From Auanema rhodensis (Eukaryota > Nematoda > Chromadorea > Rhabditida > Rhabditidae), in contig OZ059900.1 of NCBI GenBank assembly GCA_964057225.1, positions 8,504,501 to 8,568,500 of the forward strand: a stretch of 64,000 nt of DNA. The letters run 5' to 3'. Numbering within the stretch: position 1 is the first letter of the stretch; every line of letters begins with the position of its first letter. The position numbers and the translations under genes were made by a program. This document shows, piece after piece, positions 10,437 through 24,700 of the stretch. The notes below the pieces were generated by a model. It was given only the letters and a program-made list of their open reading frames with translations. It was not told the DNA's origin and ran no database searches.

Positions 10437-12524
10437 AAGGCCCATATTTCAATCAGTTTCGATATTCGTGCAAAATACACCTATATCAACATTCTATGAC
10501 AGTATTCCATACATTTAGTCGTTTTAGAAGAAAAAAATATGCTTAAGATCAAAAGTTTGACTGATTTAGCCAAAATGCCCTTCAATCCCCAAAAAACCAA
10601 TAATTCTTGATATTTTCGGTCCTTTTCGACCAAAGTGGTTAAAATTGGACATATATATGTGAAAATAGTCAAAGTTTATGAATCCTGAATTTCAAATCCA
10701 TATCTCAAAGGGTCTGATCAAAACATACAGTTTTCACATGTTTTGTACCCAAAATCGTTGAATATATGGCGTTTTGAGCATAAAAAGGCCCATATTTCAA
10801 TCAGTTTTGATATTCGTGCAAAACACACCTATATGAACATTCTATGACAGTATTTCATACATTTAGTCGTTTTAGAAGAAAAAAATATGCTTAAGATCAA
10901 AAGTTTGACTGATTTTGCCAAAATGTCCTTCAAACCCCAAAAAACCAATAATTCTTGATATTTTCGGTCCTTTTTGACCAAAGCGGTTAAAATTGAACAT
11001 ATATATGTGAAAATAGTCAAAGTTTATGAATCCTGAATTTCAAATCCATATCTCAAAGGGTCTGATCAAAACATACAGTTTTCACATGTTTTGTACCCAA
11101 AATCGTTGAATATATGGCGTTTTGAGCATAAAAAGGCCCATATTTCAATCAGTTTTGATATTTGTGCAAAATAGACCTATATGAACATTCTATGACAGTA
11201 TTTCATACATTTAGTCGTTTTAGAAGAAAAAAATATGCTTAAGATCAAAAGTTTGACTGATTTAGCCAAAATGCCCTTCAAACCCCAAAAAACCAATAAT
11301 TCTTGATATTTTCGGTCCTTTTTGACCAAAGTGGTTAAAATTGGACATATATATGTAAAAATAGTCGAAGTTTATGAATCCTGAATTTCAAATCCATATC
11401 TCAAAGGGTCTGATCAAAACATACAGTTTTCACATGTTTTGTACCCAAAATCGTTGAATATATGGCGTTTTGAGCATAAAAAGGCCCATATTTCAATCAG
11501 TTTCGATATTCGTGCAAAATACACCTATATCAACATTCTATGACAGTATTCCATACATTTAGTCGTTTTAGAAGAAAAAAATATGCTTAAGATCAAAAGT
11601 TTGACTGATTTAGCCAAAATGCCCTTCAATCCCCAAAAAACCAATAATTCTTGATATTTTCGGTCCTTTTCGACCAAAGTGGTTAAAATTGGACATATAT
11701 ATGTGAAAATAGTCAAAGTTTATGAATCCTGAATTTCAAATCCATATCTCAAAGGGTCTGATCAAAACATACAGTTTTCACATGTTTTGTACCCAAAATC
11801 GTTGAATATATGGCGTTTTGAGCATAAAAAGGCCCATATTTCAATCAGTTTTGATATTCGTGCAAAACACACCTATATGAACATTCTATGACAGTATTTC
11901 ATACATTTAGTCGTTTTAGAAGAAAAAAATATGCTTAAGATCAAAAGTTTGACTGATTTTGCCAAAATGTCCTTCAAACCCCAAAAAACCAATAATTCTT
12001 GATATTTTCGGTCCTTTTTGACCAAAGCGGTTAAAATTGAACATATATATGTGAAAATAGTCAAAGTTTATGAATCCTGAATTTCAAATCCATATCTCAA
12101 AGGGTCTGATCAAAACATACAGTTTTCACATGTTTTGTACCCAAAATCGTTGAATATATGGCGTTTTGAGCATAAAAAGGCCCATATTTCAATCAGTTTT
12201 GATATTTGTGCAAAATAGACCTATATGAACATTCTATGACAGTATTTCATACATTTAGTCGTTTTAGAAGAAAAAAATATGCTTAAGATCAAAAGTTTGA
12301 CTGATTTAGCCAAAATGCCCTTCAAACCCCAAAAAACCAATAATTCTTGATATTTTCGGTCCTTTTTGACCAAAGTGGTTAAAATTGGACATATATATGT
12401 AAAAATAGTCGAAGTTTATGAATCCTGAATTTCAAATCCATATCTCAAAGGGTCTGATCAAAACATACAGTTTTCACATGTTTTGTACCCAAAATCGTTG
12501 AATATATGGCGTTTTGAGCATAAA
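10437..12524. repeat. Trimer HOR B-C-D, two more copies (M31-M36)
   Basis: Same class order and same diagnostic bases as M2-M7, about 10 kb away. The D copies (M33, M36) have A264, as in M7. The recurrence of a 2088-bp segment at this distance indicates a segmental duplication within the array. Confidence 0.87.
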
Positions 12525-14262
12525 AAGGCCCATATTTCAATCAGTTTCGATATTCTTGCAAAATACACCTATATCAACATTCTATGACAGTATTCCATAC
12601 ATTTAGTCGTTTTAGAAGAAAAAAATATGCTTAAGATCAAAAGTTTGACTGATTTTGCCAAAATGCCCTTCAATCCCCAAAAAACCAATAATTCTTGATA
12701 TTTTCGGTCCTTCTTGACCAAAGTGGTTAAAATTGAACATATATATGTAAAAATAGTCAAAGTATTAATCCTGAATTTAAAATCCATATCTCAAAGGGTC
12801 TGATCAAAACATACAGTTTTCACATGTTTTGTACCCAAAATCGTTGAATATATGGCGTTTTGAGCATAAAAAGGCCCATATTTCAATCAGTTTTGATATT
12901 CGTGCAAAATACACCTATATGAACATTCTATGACAGTATTTCATACATTTAGTCGTTTTAGAAGAAAAAAATATGCTTAAGATCAAAAGTTTGACTGATT
13001 TAGCCAAAATGCCCTTCAAACCCCAAAAAACCAATAATTCTTGATATTTTCGGTCCTTTTTGACCAAAGTGGTTAAAATTGAACATATATATGTAAAAAT
13101 AGTCAAAGTTTATGAATCCTGAATTTCAAATCCATATCTCAAAGGGTCTGATCAAAACATACAGTTTTCACATGTTTTGTACCCAAAATCGTTGAATATA
13201 TGGCGTTTTGAGCATAAAAAGGCCCATATTTCAATCAGTTTCGATATTCGTGCAAAATACACCTATATCAACATTCTATGACAGTATTCCATACATTTAG
13301 TCGTTTTAGAAGAAAAAAATATGCTTAAGATCAAAAGTTTGACTGATTTTGCCAAAATGCCCTTCAATCCCCAAAAAACCAATAATTCTTGATATTTTCG
13401 GTCCCTCTTGACCAAAGTGGTTAAAATTGAACATATATATGTAAAAATAGTCAAAGTTTATGAATCCTGAATTTAAAATCCATATCTCAAAGGGTCTGAT
13501 CAAAACATACAGTTTTCACATGTTTTGTACCCAAAATCGTTGAATATATGGCGTTTTGAGCATAAAAAGGCCCATATTTCAATCAGTTTTGATATTCGTG
13601 CAAAATACACCTATATGAACATTCTATGACAGTATTTCATACATTTAGTCGTTTTAGAAGAAAAAAATATGCTTAAGATCAAAAGTTTGACTGATTTAGC
13701 CAAAATGCCCTTCAAACCCCAAAAAACCAATAATTCTTGATATTTTCGGTCTTTTTTGACCAAAGTGGTTAAAATTGAACATATATATGTAAAAATAGTC
13801 AAAGTTTATGAATCCTGAATTTCAAATCCATATCTCAAAGGGTCTGATCAAAACATACAGTTTTCACATGTTTTGTACCCAAAATCGTTGAATATATGGC
13901 GTTTTGAGCATAAAAAGGCCCATATTTCAATCAGTTTCGATATTCGTGCAAAATACACCTATATCAACATTCTATGACAGTATACCATACATTTAGTCGT
14001 TTTAGAAAAAAAAAATATGCTTAAGATCAAAAGTTTGACTGATTTAGCCAAAATGTCCTTCAAACCCCAAAAAACCAATAATTCTTGATATTTTCGGTCC
14101 TTTTTGACCAAAGTGGTTAAAATTGAACATATATATGTAAAAATAGTCAAAGTTTATGAATCCTGAATTTCAAATCCATATCTCAAAGGGTCTGATCAAA
14201 ACATACAGTTTTCACATGTTTTGTACCCAAAATCGTTGAATATATGGCGTTTTGAGCATAAA
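12525..14262. repeat. E-F-G-F run plus M41 (M37-M41)
   Basis: M37 (346 bp) has the shared 2-bp deletion near 12763. M38-M40 are F, G, F; M40 has T186 (GGTCTTTTTTGACC). M41 is a divergent C24/C51/A132/T142 monomer with A70 and A94, giving a run of ten A. M41 is the first copy of the T142/A150/A212 class with C51 that marks HOR phase from M55 on. Confidence 0.8.
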
Positions 14263-14958
14263 AAGGCCCATATTTCAATCAGTTTTGATATTTGTGCAAA
14301 ATACACCTATATGAACATTCTATGACAGTATTTCATACATTTAGTCGTTTTAGAAGAAAAAAATATGCTTAAGATCAGAAGTTTGACTGATTTTGCCAAA
14401 ATGCCCTTCAATCCCCAAAAAACCAATAATTCTTGATATTTTCGGTCCTTTTTGACCAAAGTGGTTAAAATTGGACATAAACATGTAAAAATAGTCAAAG
14501 TTTATGAATCCTGAATTTCAAATCCATATCTCAAAGGGTCTGATCAAAACATACAGTTTTCACATGTTTTGTACCCAAAATCGTTGAATATATGGCGTTT
14601 TGAGCATAAAAAGGCCCATATTTCAATCAGTTTTGATATTTGTGCAAAATACACCTATATGAACATTCTATGACAGTATTTCATACATTTAGTCGTTTTA
14701 GAAGAAAAAAATATGCTTAAGATCAAAAGTTTGACTGATTTTGCCAAAATGCCCTTCAATCCCCAAAAAACCAATAATTCTTGATATTTTCGGTCCTTTT
14801 TGACCAAAGTGGTTAAAATTGGACATAAATATGTAAAAATAGTCAAAGTTTATGAATCCTGAATTTCAAATCCATATCTCAAAGGGTCTGATCAAAACAT
14901 ACAGTTTTCACATGTTTTGTACCCAAAATCGTTGAATATATGGCGTTTTGAGCATAAA
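14263..14958. repeat. Two-monomer partial unit (M42-M43)
   Basis: M42 (G116, A218, C220) and M43 (A218) match the last two positions of the pentamer that follows, except that M42 has T24, T31, G51 instead of C24, C31, C51. This looks like a truncated pentamer at the edge of the block. Confidence 0.7.
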
Positions 14959-16698
14959 AAGGCCCATATTTCAATCAGTTTCGATATTCGTGCAAAATAC
15001 ACCTATATCAACATTCTATGACAGTATTCCATACATTTAGTCGTTTTAGAAGAAAAAAATATGCTTAAGATCAAAAGTTTGACTGATTTTGCCAAAATGC
15101 CCTTCAATCCCCAAAAAACCAATAATTCTTGATATTTTCGGTCCTTTTTGACCAAAGTGGTTAAAATTGAACATATATATGTGAAAATAGTCAAAGTTTA
15201 TGAATCCTGAATTTCAAATCCATATCTCAAAGGGTCTGATCAAAACATACAGTTTTCACATGTTTTGTACCCAAAATCGTTGAATATATGGCGTTTTGAG
15301 CATAAAAAGGCCCATATTTCAATCAGTTTTGATATTTGTGCAAAATAGACCTATATGAACATTCTATGACAGTATTTCATACATTTAGTCGTTTTAGAAG
15401 AAAAAAATATGCTTAAGATCAAAAGTTTGACTGATTTTGCCAAAATGCCCTTCAATCCCCAAAAAACCAATAATTCTTGATATTTTCGGTCCTTTTTGAC
15501 CAAAGTGGTTAAAATTGAACATATATATGTAAAAATAGTCAAAGTTTATGAATCCTGAATTTCCAATCCATATCTCAAAGGGTCTGATCAAAACATACAG
15601 TTTTCACATGTTTTGTACCCAAAATCGTTGAATATATGGCGTTTTGAGCATAAAAAGGCCCATATTTCAATCAGTTTTGATATTTGTGCAAAATAGACCT
15701 ATATGAACATTCTATGACAGTATTTCATACATTTAGTCGTTTTAGAAGAAAAAAATATGCTTAAGATCAAAAGTTTGACTGATTTTGCCAAAATGCCCTT
15801 CAATCCCCAAAAAACCAATAATTCTTGATATTTTCGGTCCTTTTTGACCAAAGTGGTTAAAATTGGACATATATATGTGAAAATAGTCAAAGTTTATGAA
15901 TCCTGAATTTCAAATCCATATCTCAAAGGGTCTGATCAAAACATACAGTTTTCACATGTTTTGTACCCAAAATCGTTGAATATATGGCGTTTTGAGCATA
16001 AAAAGGCCCATATTTCAATCAGTTTCGATATTCGTGCAAAATACACCTATATCAACATTCTATGACAGTATTTCATACATTTAGTCGTTTTAGAAGAAAA
16101 AAATATGCTTAAGATCAGAAGTTTGACTGATTTTGCCAAAATGCCCTTCAATCCCCAAAAAACCAATAATTCTTGATATTTTCGGTCCTTTTTGACCAAA
16201 GTGGTTAAAATTGGACATAAACATGTAAAAATAGTCAAAGTTTATGAATCCTGAATTTCAAATCCATATCTCAAAGGGTCTGATCAAAACATACAGTTTT
16301 CACATGTTTTGTACCCAAAATCGTTGAATATATGGCGTTTTGAGCATAAAAAGGCCCATATTTCAATCAGTTTTGATATTTGTGCAAAATACACCTATAT
16401 GAACATTCTATGACAGTATTTCATACATTTAGTCGTTTTAGAAGAAAAAAATATGCTTAAGATCAAAAGTTTGACTGATTTTGCCAAAATGCCCTTCAAT
16501 CCCCAAAAAACCAATAATTCTTGATATTTTCGGTCCTTTTTGACCAAAGTGGTTAAAATTGGACATAAATATGTAAAAATAGTCAAAGTTTATGAATCCT
16601 GAATTTCAAATCCATATCTCAAAGGGTCTGATCAAAACATACAGTTTTCACATGTTTTGTACCCAAAATCGTTGAATATATGGCGTTTTGAGCATAAA
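14959..16698. repeat. Pentamer HOR, copy 2 (M44-M48)
   Basis: Same order as M49-M53, shifted by 1740 bp. M44 and M46 have G225 where copy 3 has A225. M45 has the start of its neighbour class (T24, T31, G42, G51) but the C258 end, so it is a hybrid with its switch between sites 71 and 212. Confidence 0.85.
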
Positions 16699-18438
16699 AA
16701 GGCCCATATTTCAATCAGTTTCGATATTCGTGCAAAATACACCTATATCAACATTCTATGACAGTATTCCATACATTTAGTCGTTTTAGAAGAAAAAAAT
16801 ATGCTTAAGATCAAAAGTTTGACTGATTTTGCCAAAATGCCCTTCAATCCCCAAAAAACCAATAATTCTTGATATTTTCGGTCCTTTTTGACCAAAGTGG
16901 TTAAAATTGAACATATATATGTAAAAATAGTCAAAGTTTATGAATCCTGAATTTCAAATCCATATCTCAAAGGGTCTGATCAAAACATACAGTTTTCACA
17001 TGTTTTGTACCCAAAATCGTTGAATATATGGCGTTTTGAGCATAAAAAGGCCCATATTTCAATCAGTTTCGATATTCGTGCAAAATACACCTATATCAAC
17101 ATTCTATGACAGTATTCCATACATTTAGTCGTTTTAGAAGAAAAAAATATGCTTAAGATCAAAAGTTTGACTGATTTTGCCAAAATGCCCTTCAATCCCC
17201 AAAAAACCAATAATTCTTGATATTTTCGGTCCTTTTTGACCAAAGTGGTTAAAATTGAACATATATATGTAAAAATAGTCAAAGTTTATGAATCCTGAAT
17301 TTCCAATCCATATCTCAAAGGGTCTGATCAAAACATACAGTTTTCACATGTTTTGTACCCAAAATCGTTGAATATATGGCGTTTTGAGCATAAAAAGGCC
17401 CATATTTCAATCAGTTTTGATATTTGTGCAAAATAGACCTATATGAACATTCTATGACAGTATTTCATACATTTAGTCGTTTTAGAAGAAAAAAATATGC
17501 TTAAGATCAAAAGTTTGACTGATTTTGCCAAAATGCCCTTCAATCCCCAAAAAACCAATAATTCTTGATATTTTCGGTCCTTTTTGACCAAAGTGGTTAA
17601 AATTGGACATATATATGTAAAAATAGTCAAAGTTTATGAATCCTGAATTTCAAATCCATATCTCAAAGGGTCTGATCAAAACATACAGTTTTCACATGTT
17701 TTGTACCCAAAATCGTTGAATATATGGCGTTTTGAGCATAAAAAGGCCCATATTTCAATCAGTTTCGATATTCGTGCAAAATACACCTATATCAACATTT
17801 TATGACAGTATTTCATACATTTAGTCGTTTTAGAAGAAAAAAATATGCTTAAGATCAGAAGTTTGACTGATTTTGCCAAAATGCCCTTCAATCCCCAAAA
17901 AACCAATAATTCTTGATATTTTCGGTCCTTTTTGACCAAAGTGGTTAAAATTGGACATAAACATGTAAAAATAGTCAAAGTTTATGAATCCTGAATTTCA
18001 AATCCATATCTCAAAGGGTCTGATCAAAACATACAGTTTTCACATGTTTTGTACCCAAAATCGTTGAATATATGGCGTTTTGAGCATAAAAAGGCCCATA
18101 TTTCAATCAGTTTTGATATTTGTGCAAAATACACCTATATGAACATTCTATGACAGTATTTCATACATTTAGTCGTTTTAGAAGAAAAAAATATGCTTAA
18201 GATCAAAAGTTTGACTGATTTTGCCAAAATGCCCTTCAATCCCCAAAAAACCAATAATTCTTGATATTTTCGGTCCTTTTTGACCAAAGTGGTTAAAATT
18301 GGACATAAATATGTAAAAATAGTCAAAGTTTATGAATCCTGAATTTCAAATCCATATCTCAAAGGGTCTGATCAAAACATACAGTTTTCACATGTTTTGT
18401 ACCCAAAATCGTTGAATATATGGCGTTTTGAGCATAAA
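16699..18438. repeat. Pentamer HOR, copy 3 (M49-M53)
   Basis: Directly follows copy 2. M52 shares the rare T58 (ACATTTTATG) with M26, and M50 has the same start as M24, so copies 1 and 3 are closer to each other than either is to the adjacent copy 2. Confidence 0.86.
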
Positions 18439-18785
18439 AAGGCCCATATTTCAATCAGTTTCGATATTCGTGCAAAATACACCTATATCAACATTCTATG
18501 ACAGTATTCCATACATTTAGTCGTTTTAGAAGAAAAAAATATGCTTAAGATCAAAAGTTTGACTGATTTTGCCAAAATGCCCTTCAATCCCCAAAAAACC
18601 AATAATTCTTGATATTTTCGGTCCTTTTGACCAAAGTGGTTAAAATTGAACATATATATGTAAAAATAGTCAAAGTTTATGAATCCTGAATTTCAAATCC
18701 ATATCTCAAAGGGTCTGATCAAAACATACAGTTTTCACATGTTTTGTACCCAAAATCGTTGAATATATGGCGTTTTGAGCATAAA
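18439..18785. repeat. M54, 347-bp monomer with 1-bp T deletion
   Basis: The T-run in the hairpin loop is four T (18625-18628) instead of five (GGTCCTTTTGACC). It otherwise resembles the first pentamer monomer (C24, C51, C71, A212). It sits exactly at the boundary between the pentamer and heptamer blocks. Confidence 0.9.
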
Positions 18786-21700
18786 AAGGCCCATATTTCA
18801 ATCAGTTTCGATATTCGTGCAAAATACACCTATATCAACATTCTATGACAGTATTCCATACATTTAGTCGTTTTAGAAGAAAAAAATATGCTTAAGATCA
18901 AAAGTTTGACTGATTTAGCCAAAATGTCCTTCAAACCCCAAAAAACCAATAATTCTTGATATTTTCGGTCCTTTTTGACCAAAGTGGTTAAAATTGAACA
19001 TATATATGTAAAAATAGTCAAAGTTTATGAATCCTGAATTTCAAATCCATATCTCAAAGGGTCTGATCAAAACATACAGTTTTCACATGTTTTGTACCCA
19101 AAATCGTTGAATATATGGCGTTTTGAGCATAAAAAGGCCCATATTTCAATCAGTTTTGATATTTGTGCAAAATACACCTATATGAACATTCTATGACAGT
19201 ATTTCATACATTTAGTCGTTTTAGAAGAAAAAAATATGCTTAAGATCAGAAGTTTGACTGATTTTGCCAAAATGCCCTTCAATCCCCAAAAAACCAATAA
19301 TTCTTGATATTTTCGGTCCTTTTTGACCAAAGTGGTTAAAATTGGACATAAATATGTAAAAATAGTCAAAGTTTATGAATCCTGAATTTCAAATCCATAT
19401 CTCAAAGGGTCTGATCAAAACATACAGTTTTCACATGTTTTGTACCCAAAATCGTTGAATATATGGCGTTTTGAGCATAAAAAGGCCCATATTTCAATCA
19501 GTTTGGATATTTGTGCAAAATACACCTATATGAACATTCTATGACAGTATTTCATACATTTAGTCGTTTTAGAAGAAAAAAATATGCTTAAGATCAAAAG
19601 TTTGACTGATTTTGCCAAAATGCCCTTCAATCCCCAAAAAACCAATAATTCTTGATATTTTCGGTCCTTTTTGACCAAAGTGGTTAAAATTGAACATATA
19701 TATGTAAAAATAGTCAAAGTTTATGAATCCTGAATTTCAAATCCATATCTCAAAGGGTCTGATCAAAACATACAGTTTTCACATGTTTTGTACCCAAAAT
19801 CGTTGAATATATGGCGTTTTGAGCATAAAAAGGCCCATATTTCAATCAGTTTTGATATTTGTGCAAAATACACCTATATGAACATTCTATGACAGTATTT
19901 CATACATTTAGTCGTTTTAGAAGAAAAAAATATGCTTAAGATCAGAAGTTTGACTGATTTTGCCAAAATGCCCTTCAATCCCCAAAAAACCAATAATTCT
20001 TGATATTTTCGGTCCTTTTTGACCAAAGTGGTTAAAATTGAACATATATATGTAAAAATAGTCAAAGTTTATGAATCCTGAATTTCAAATCCATATCTCA
20101 AAGGGTCTGATCAAAACATACAGTTTTCACATGTTTTGTACCCAAAATCGTTGAATATATGGCGTTTTGAGCATAAAAAGGCCCATATTTCAATCAGTTT
20201 TGATATTTGTGCAAAATAGACCTATATGAACATTCTATGACAGTATTTCATACATTTAGTCGTTTTAGAAGAAAAAAATATGCTTAAGATCAAAAGTTTG
20301 ACTGATTTTGCCAAAATGCCCTTCAATCCCCAAAAAACCAATAATTCTTGATATTTTCGGTCCTTTTTGACCAAAGTGGTTAAAATTGGACATATATATG
20401 TAAAAATAGTCAAAGTTTATGAATCCTGAATTTCAAATCCATATCTCAAAGGGTCTGATCAAAACATACAGTTTTCACATGTTTTGTACCCAAAATCGTT
20501 GAATATATGGCGTTTTGAGCATAAAAAGGCCCATATTTCAATCAGTTTCGATATTCGTGCAAAATACACCTATATCAACATTCTATGACAGTATTTCATA
20601 CATTTAGTCGTTTTAGAAGAAAAAAATATGCTTAAGATCAGAAGTTTGACTGATTTTGCCAAAATGCCCTTCAATCCCCAAAAAACCAATAATTCTTGAT
20701 ATTTTCGGTCCTTTTTGACCAAAGTGGTTAAAATTGAACATATATATGTAAAAATAGTCAAAGTTTATGAATCCTGAATTTCAAATCCATATCTCAAAGG
20801 GTCTGATCAAAACATACAGTTTTCACATGTTTTGTACCCAAAATCGTTGAATATATGGCGTTTTGAGCATAAAAAGGCCCATATTTCAATCAGTTTTGAT
20901 ATTTGTGCAAAATAGACCTATATGAACATTCTATGACAGTATTTCATACATTTAGTCGTTTTAGAAGAAAAAAATATGCTTAAGATCAAAAGTTTGACTG
21001 ATTTTGCCAAAATGCCCTTCAATCCCCAAAAAACCAATAATTCTTGATATTTTCGGTCCTTTTTGACCAAAGTGGTTAAAATTGGACATATATATGTAAA
21101 AATAGTCAAAGTTTATGAATCCTGAATTTCAAATCCATATCTCAAAGGGTCTGATCAAAACATACAGTTTTCACATGTTTTGTACCCAAAATCGTTGAAT
21201 ATATGGCGTTTTGAGCATAAAAAGGCCCATATTTCAATCAGTTTCGATATTCGTGCAAAATACACCTATATCAACATTCTATGACAGTATTCCATACATT
21301 TAGTCGTTTTAGAAGAAAAAAATATGCTTAAGATCAAAAGTTTGACTGATTTAGCCAAAATGTCCTTCAAACCCCAAAAAACCAATAATTCTTGATATTT
21401 TCGGTCCTTTTTGACCAAAGTGGTTAAAATTGAACATATATATGTAAAAATAGTCAAAGTTTATGAATCCTGAATTTCAAATCCATATCTCAAAGGGTCT
21501 GATCAAAACATACAGTTTTCACATGTTTTGTACCCAAAATCGTTGAATATATGGCGTTTTGAGCATAAAAAGGCCCATATTTCAATCAGTTTTGATATTT
21601 GTGCAAAATACACCTATATGAACATTCTATGACAGTATTTCATACATTTAGTCGTTTTAGAAGAAAAAAATATGCTTAAGATCAGAAGTTTGACTGATTT

Positions 21701-24700
21701 TGCCAAAATGCCCTTCAATCCCCAAAAAACCAATAATTCTTGATATTTTCGGTCCTTTTTGACCAAAGTGGTTAAAATTGGACATAAATATGTAAAAATA
21801 GTCAAAGTTTATGAATCCTGAATTTCAAATCCATATCTCAAAGGGTCTGATCAAAACATACAGTTTTCACATGTTTTGTACCCAAAATCGTTGAATATAT
21901 GGCGTTTTGAGCATAAAAAGGCCCATATTTCAATCAGTTTGGATATTTGTGCAAAATACACCTATATGAACATTCTATGACAGTATTTCATACATTTAGT
22001 CGTTTTAGAAGAAAAAAATATGCTTAAGATCAAAAGTTTGACTGATTTTGCCAAAATGCCCTTCAATCCCCAAAAAACCAATAATTCTTGATATTTTCGG
22101 TCCTTTTTGACCAAAGTGGTTAAAATTGAACATATATATGTAAAAATAGTCAAAGTTTATGAATCCTGAATTTCAAATCCATATCTCAAAGGGTCTGATC
22201 AAAACATACAGTTTTCACATGTTTTGTACCCAAAATCGTTGAATATATGGCGTTTTGAGCATAAAAAGGCCCATATTTCAATCAGTTTTGATATTTGTGC
22301 AAAATACACCTATATGAACATTCTATGACAGTATTTCATACATTTAGTCGTTTTAGAAGAAAAAAATATGCTTAAGATCAGAAGTTTGACTGATTTTGCC
22401 AAAATGCCCTTCAATCCCCAAAAAACCAATAATTCTTGATATTTTCGGTCCTTTTTGACCAAAGTGGTTAAAATTGGACATAAACATGTAAAAATAGTCA
22501 AAGTTTATGAATCCTGAATTTCAAATCCATATCTCAAAGGGTCTGATCAAAACATACAGTTTTCACATGTTTTGTACCCAAAATCGTTGAATATATGGCG
22601 TTTTGAGCATAAAAAGGCCCATATTTCAATCAGTTTTGATATTTGTGCAAAATACACCTATATGAACATTCTATGACAGTATTTCATACATTTAGTCGTT
22701 TTAGAAGAAAAAAATATGCTTAAGATCAAAAGTTTGACTGATTTTGCCAAAATGCCCTTCAATCCCCAAAAAACCAATAATTCTTGATATTTTCGGTCCT
22801 TTTTGACCAAAGTGGTTAAAATTGAACATATATATGTAAAAATAGTCAAAGTTTATGAATCCTGAATTTCAAATCCATATCTCAAAGGGTCTGATCAAAA
22901 CATACAGTTTTCACATGTTTTGTACCCAAAATCGTTGAATATATGGCGTTTTGAGCATAAAAAGGCCCATATTTCAATCAGTTTCGATATTCGTGCAAAA
23001 TACACCTATATCAACATTCTATGACAGTATTCCATACATTTAGTCGTTTTAGAAGAAAAAAATATGCTTAAGATCAAAAGTTTGACTGATTTAGCCAAAA
23101 TGTCCTTCAAACCCCAAAAAACCAATAATTCTTGATATTTTCGGTCCTTTTTGACCAAAGTGGTTAAAATTGAACATATATATGTAAAAATAGTCAAAGT
23201 TTATGAATCCTGAATTTCAAATCCATATCTCAAAGGGTCTGATCAAAACATACAGTTTTCACATGTTTTGTACCCAAAATCGTTGAATATATGGCGTTTT
23301 GAGCATAAAAAGGCCCATATTTCAATCAGTTTTGATATTTGTGCAAAATACACCTATATGAACATTCTATGACAGTATTTCATACATTTAGTCGTTTTAG
23401 AAGAAAAAAATATGCTTAAGATCAGAAGTTTGACTGATTTTGCCAAAATGCCCTTCAATCCCCAAAAAACCAATAATTCTTGATATTTTCGGTCCTTCTT
23501 GACCAAAGTGGTTAAAATTGGACATAAATATGTAAAAATAGTCAAAGTTTATGAATCCTGAATTTCAAATCCATATCTCAAAGGGTCTGATCAAAACATA
23601 CAGTTTTCACATGTTTTGTACCCAAAATCGTTGAATATATGGCGTTTTGAGCATAAAAAAGCCCATATTTCAATCAGTTTGGATATTTGTGCAAAATACA
23701 CCTATATGAACATTCTATGACAGTATTTCATACATTTAGTCGTTTTAGAAGAAAAAAATATGCTTAAGATCAAAAGTTTGACTGATTTTGCCAAAATGCC
23801 CTTCAATCCCCAAAAAACCAATAATTCTTGATATTTTCGGTCCTTTTTGACCAAAGTGGTTAAAATTGAACATATATATGTAAAAATAGTCAAAGTTTAT
23901 GAATCCTGAATTTCAAATCCATATCTCAAAGGGTCTGATCAAAACATACAGTTTTCACATGTTTTGTACCCAAAATCGTTGAATATATGGCGTTTTGAGC
24001 ATAAAAAGGCCCATATTTCAATCAGTTTTGATATTTGTGCAAAATACACCTATATGAACATTCTATGACAGTATTTCATACATTTAGTCGTTTTAGAAGA
24101 AAAAAATATGCTTAAGATCAGAAGTTTGACTGATTTTGCCAAAATGCCCTTCAATCCCCAAAAAACCAATAATTCTTGATATTTTCGGTCCTTTTTGACC
24201 AAAGTGGTTAAAATTGAACATATATATGTAAAAATAGTCAAAGTTTATGAATCCTGAATTTCAAATCCATATCTCAAAGGGTCTGATCAAAACATACAGT
24301 TTTCACATGTTTTGTACCCAAAATCGTTGAATATATGGCGTTTTGAGCATAAAAAGGCCCATATTTCAATCAGTTTTGATATTTGTGCAAAATAGACCTA
24401 TATGAACATTCTATGACAGTATTTCATACATTTAGTCGTTTTAGAAGAAAAAAATATGCTTAAGATCAAAAGTTTGACTGATTTTGCCAAAATGCCCTTC
24501 AATCCCCAAAAAACCAATAATTCTTGATATTTTCGGTCCTTTTTGACCAAAGTGGTTAAAATTGGACATATATATGTAAAAATAGTCAAAGTTTATGAAT
24601 CCTGAATTTCAAATCCATATCTCAAAGGGTCTGATCAAAACATACAGTTTTCACATGTTTTGTACCCAAAATCGTTGAATATATGGCGTTTTGAGCATAA

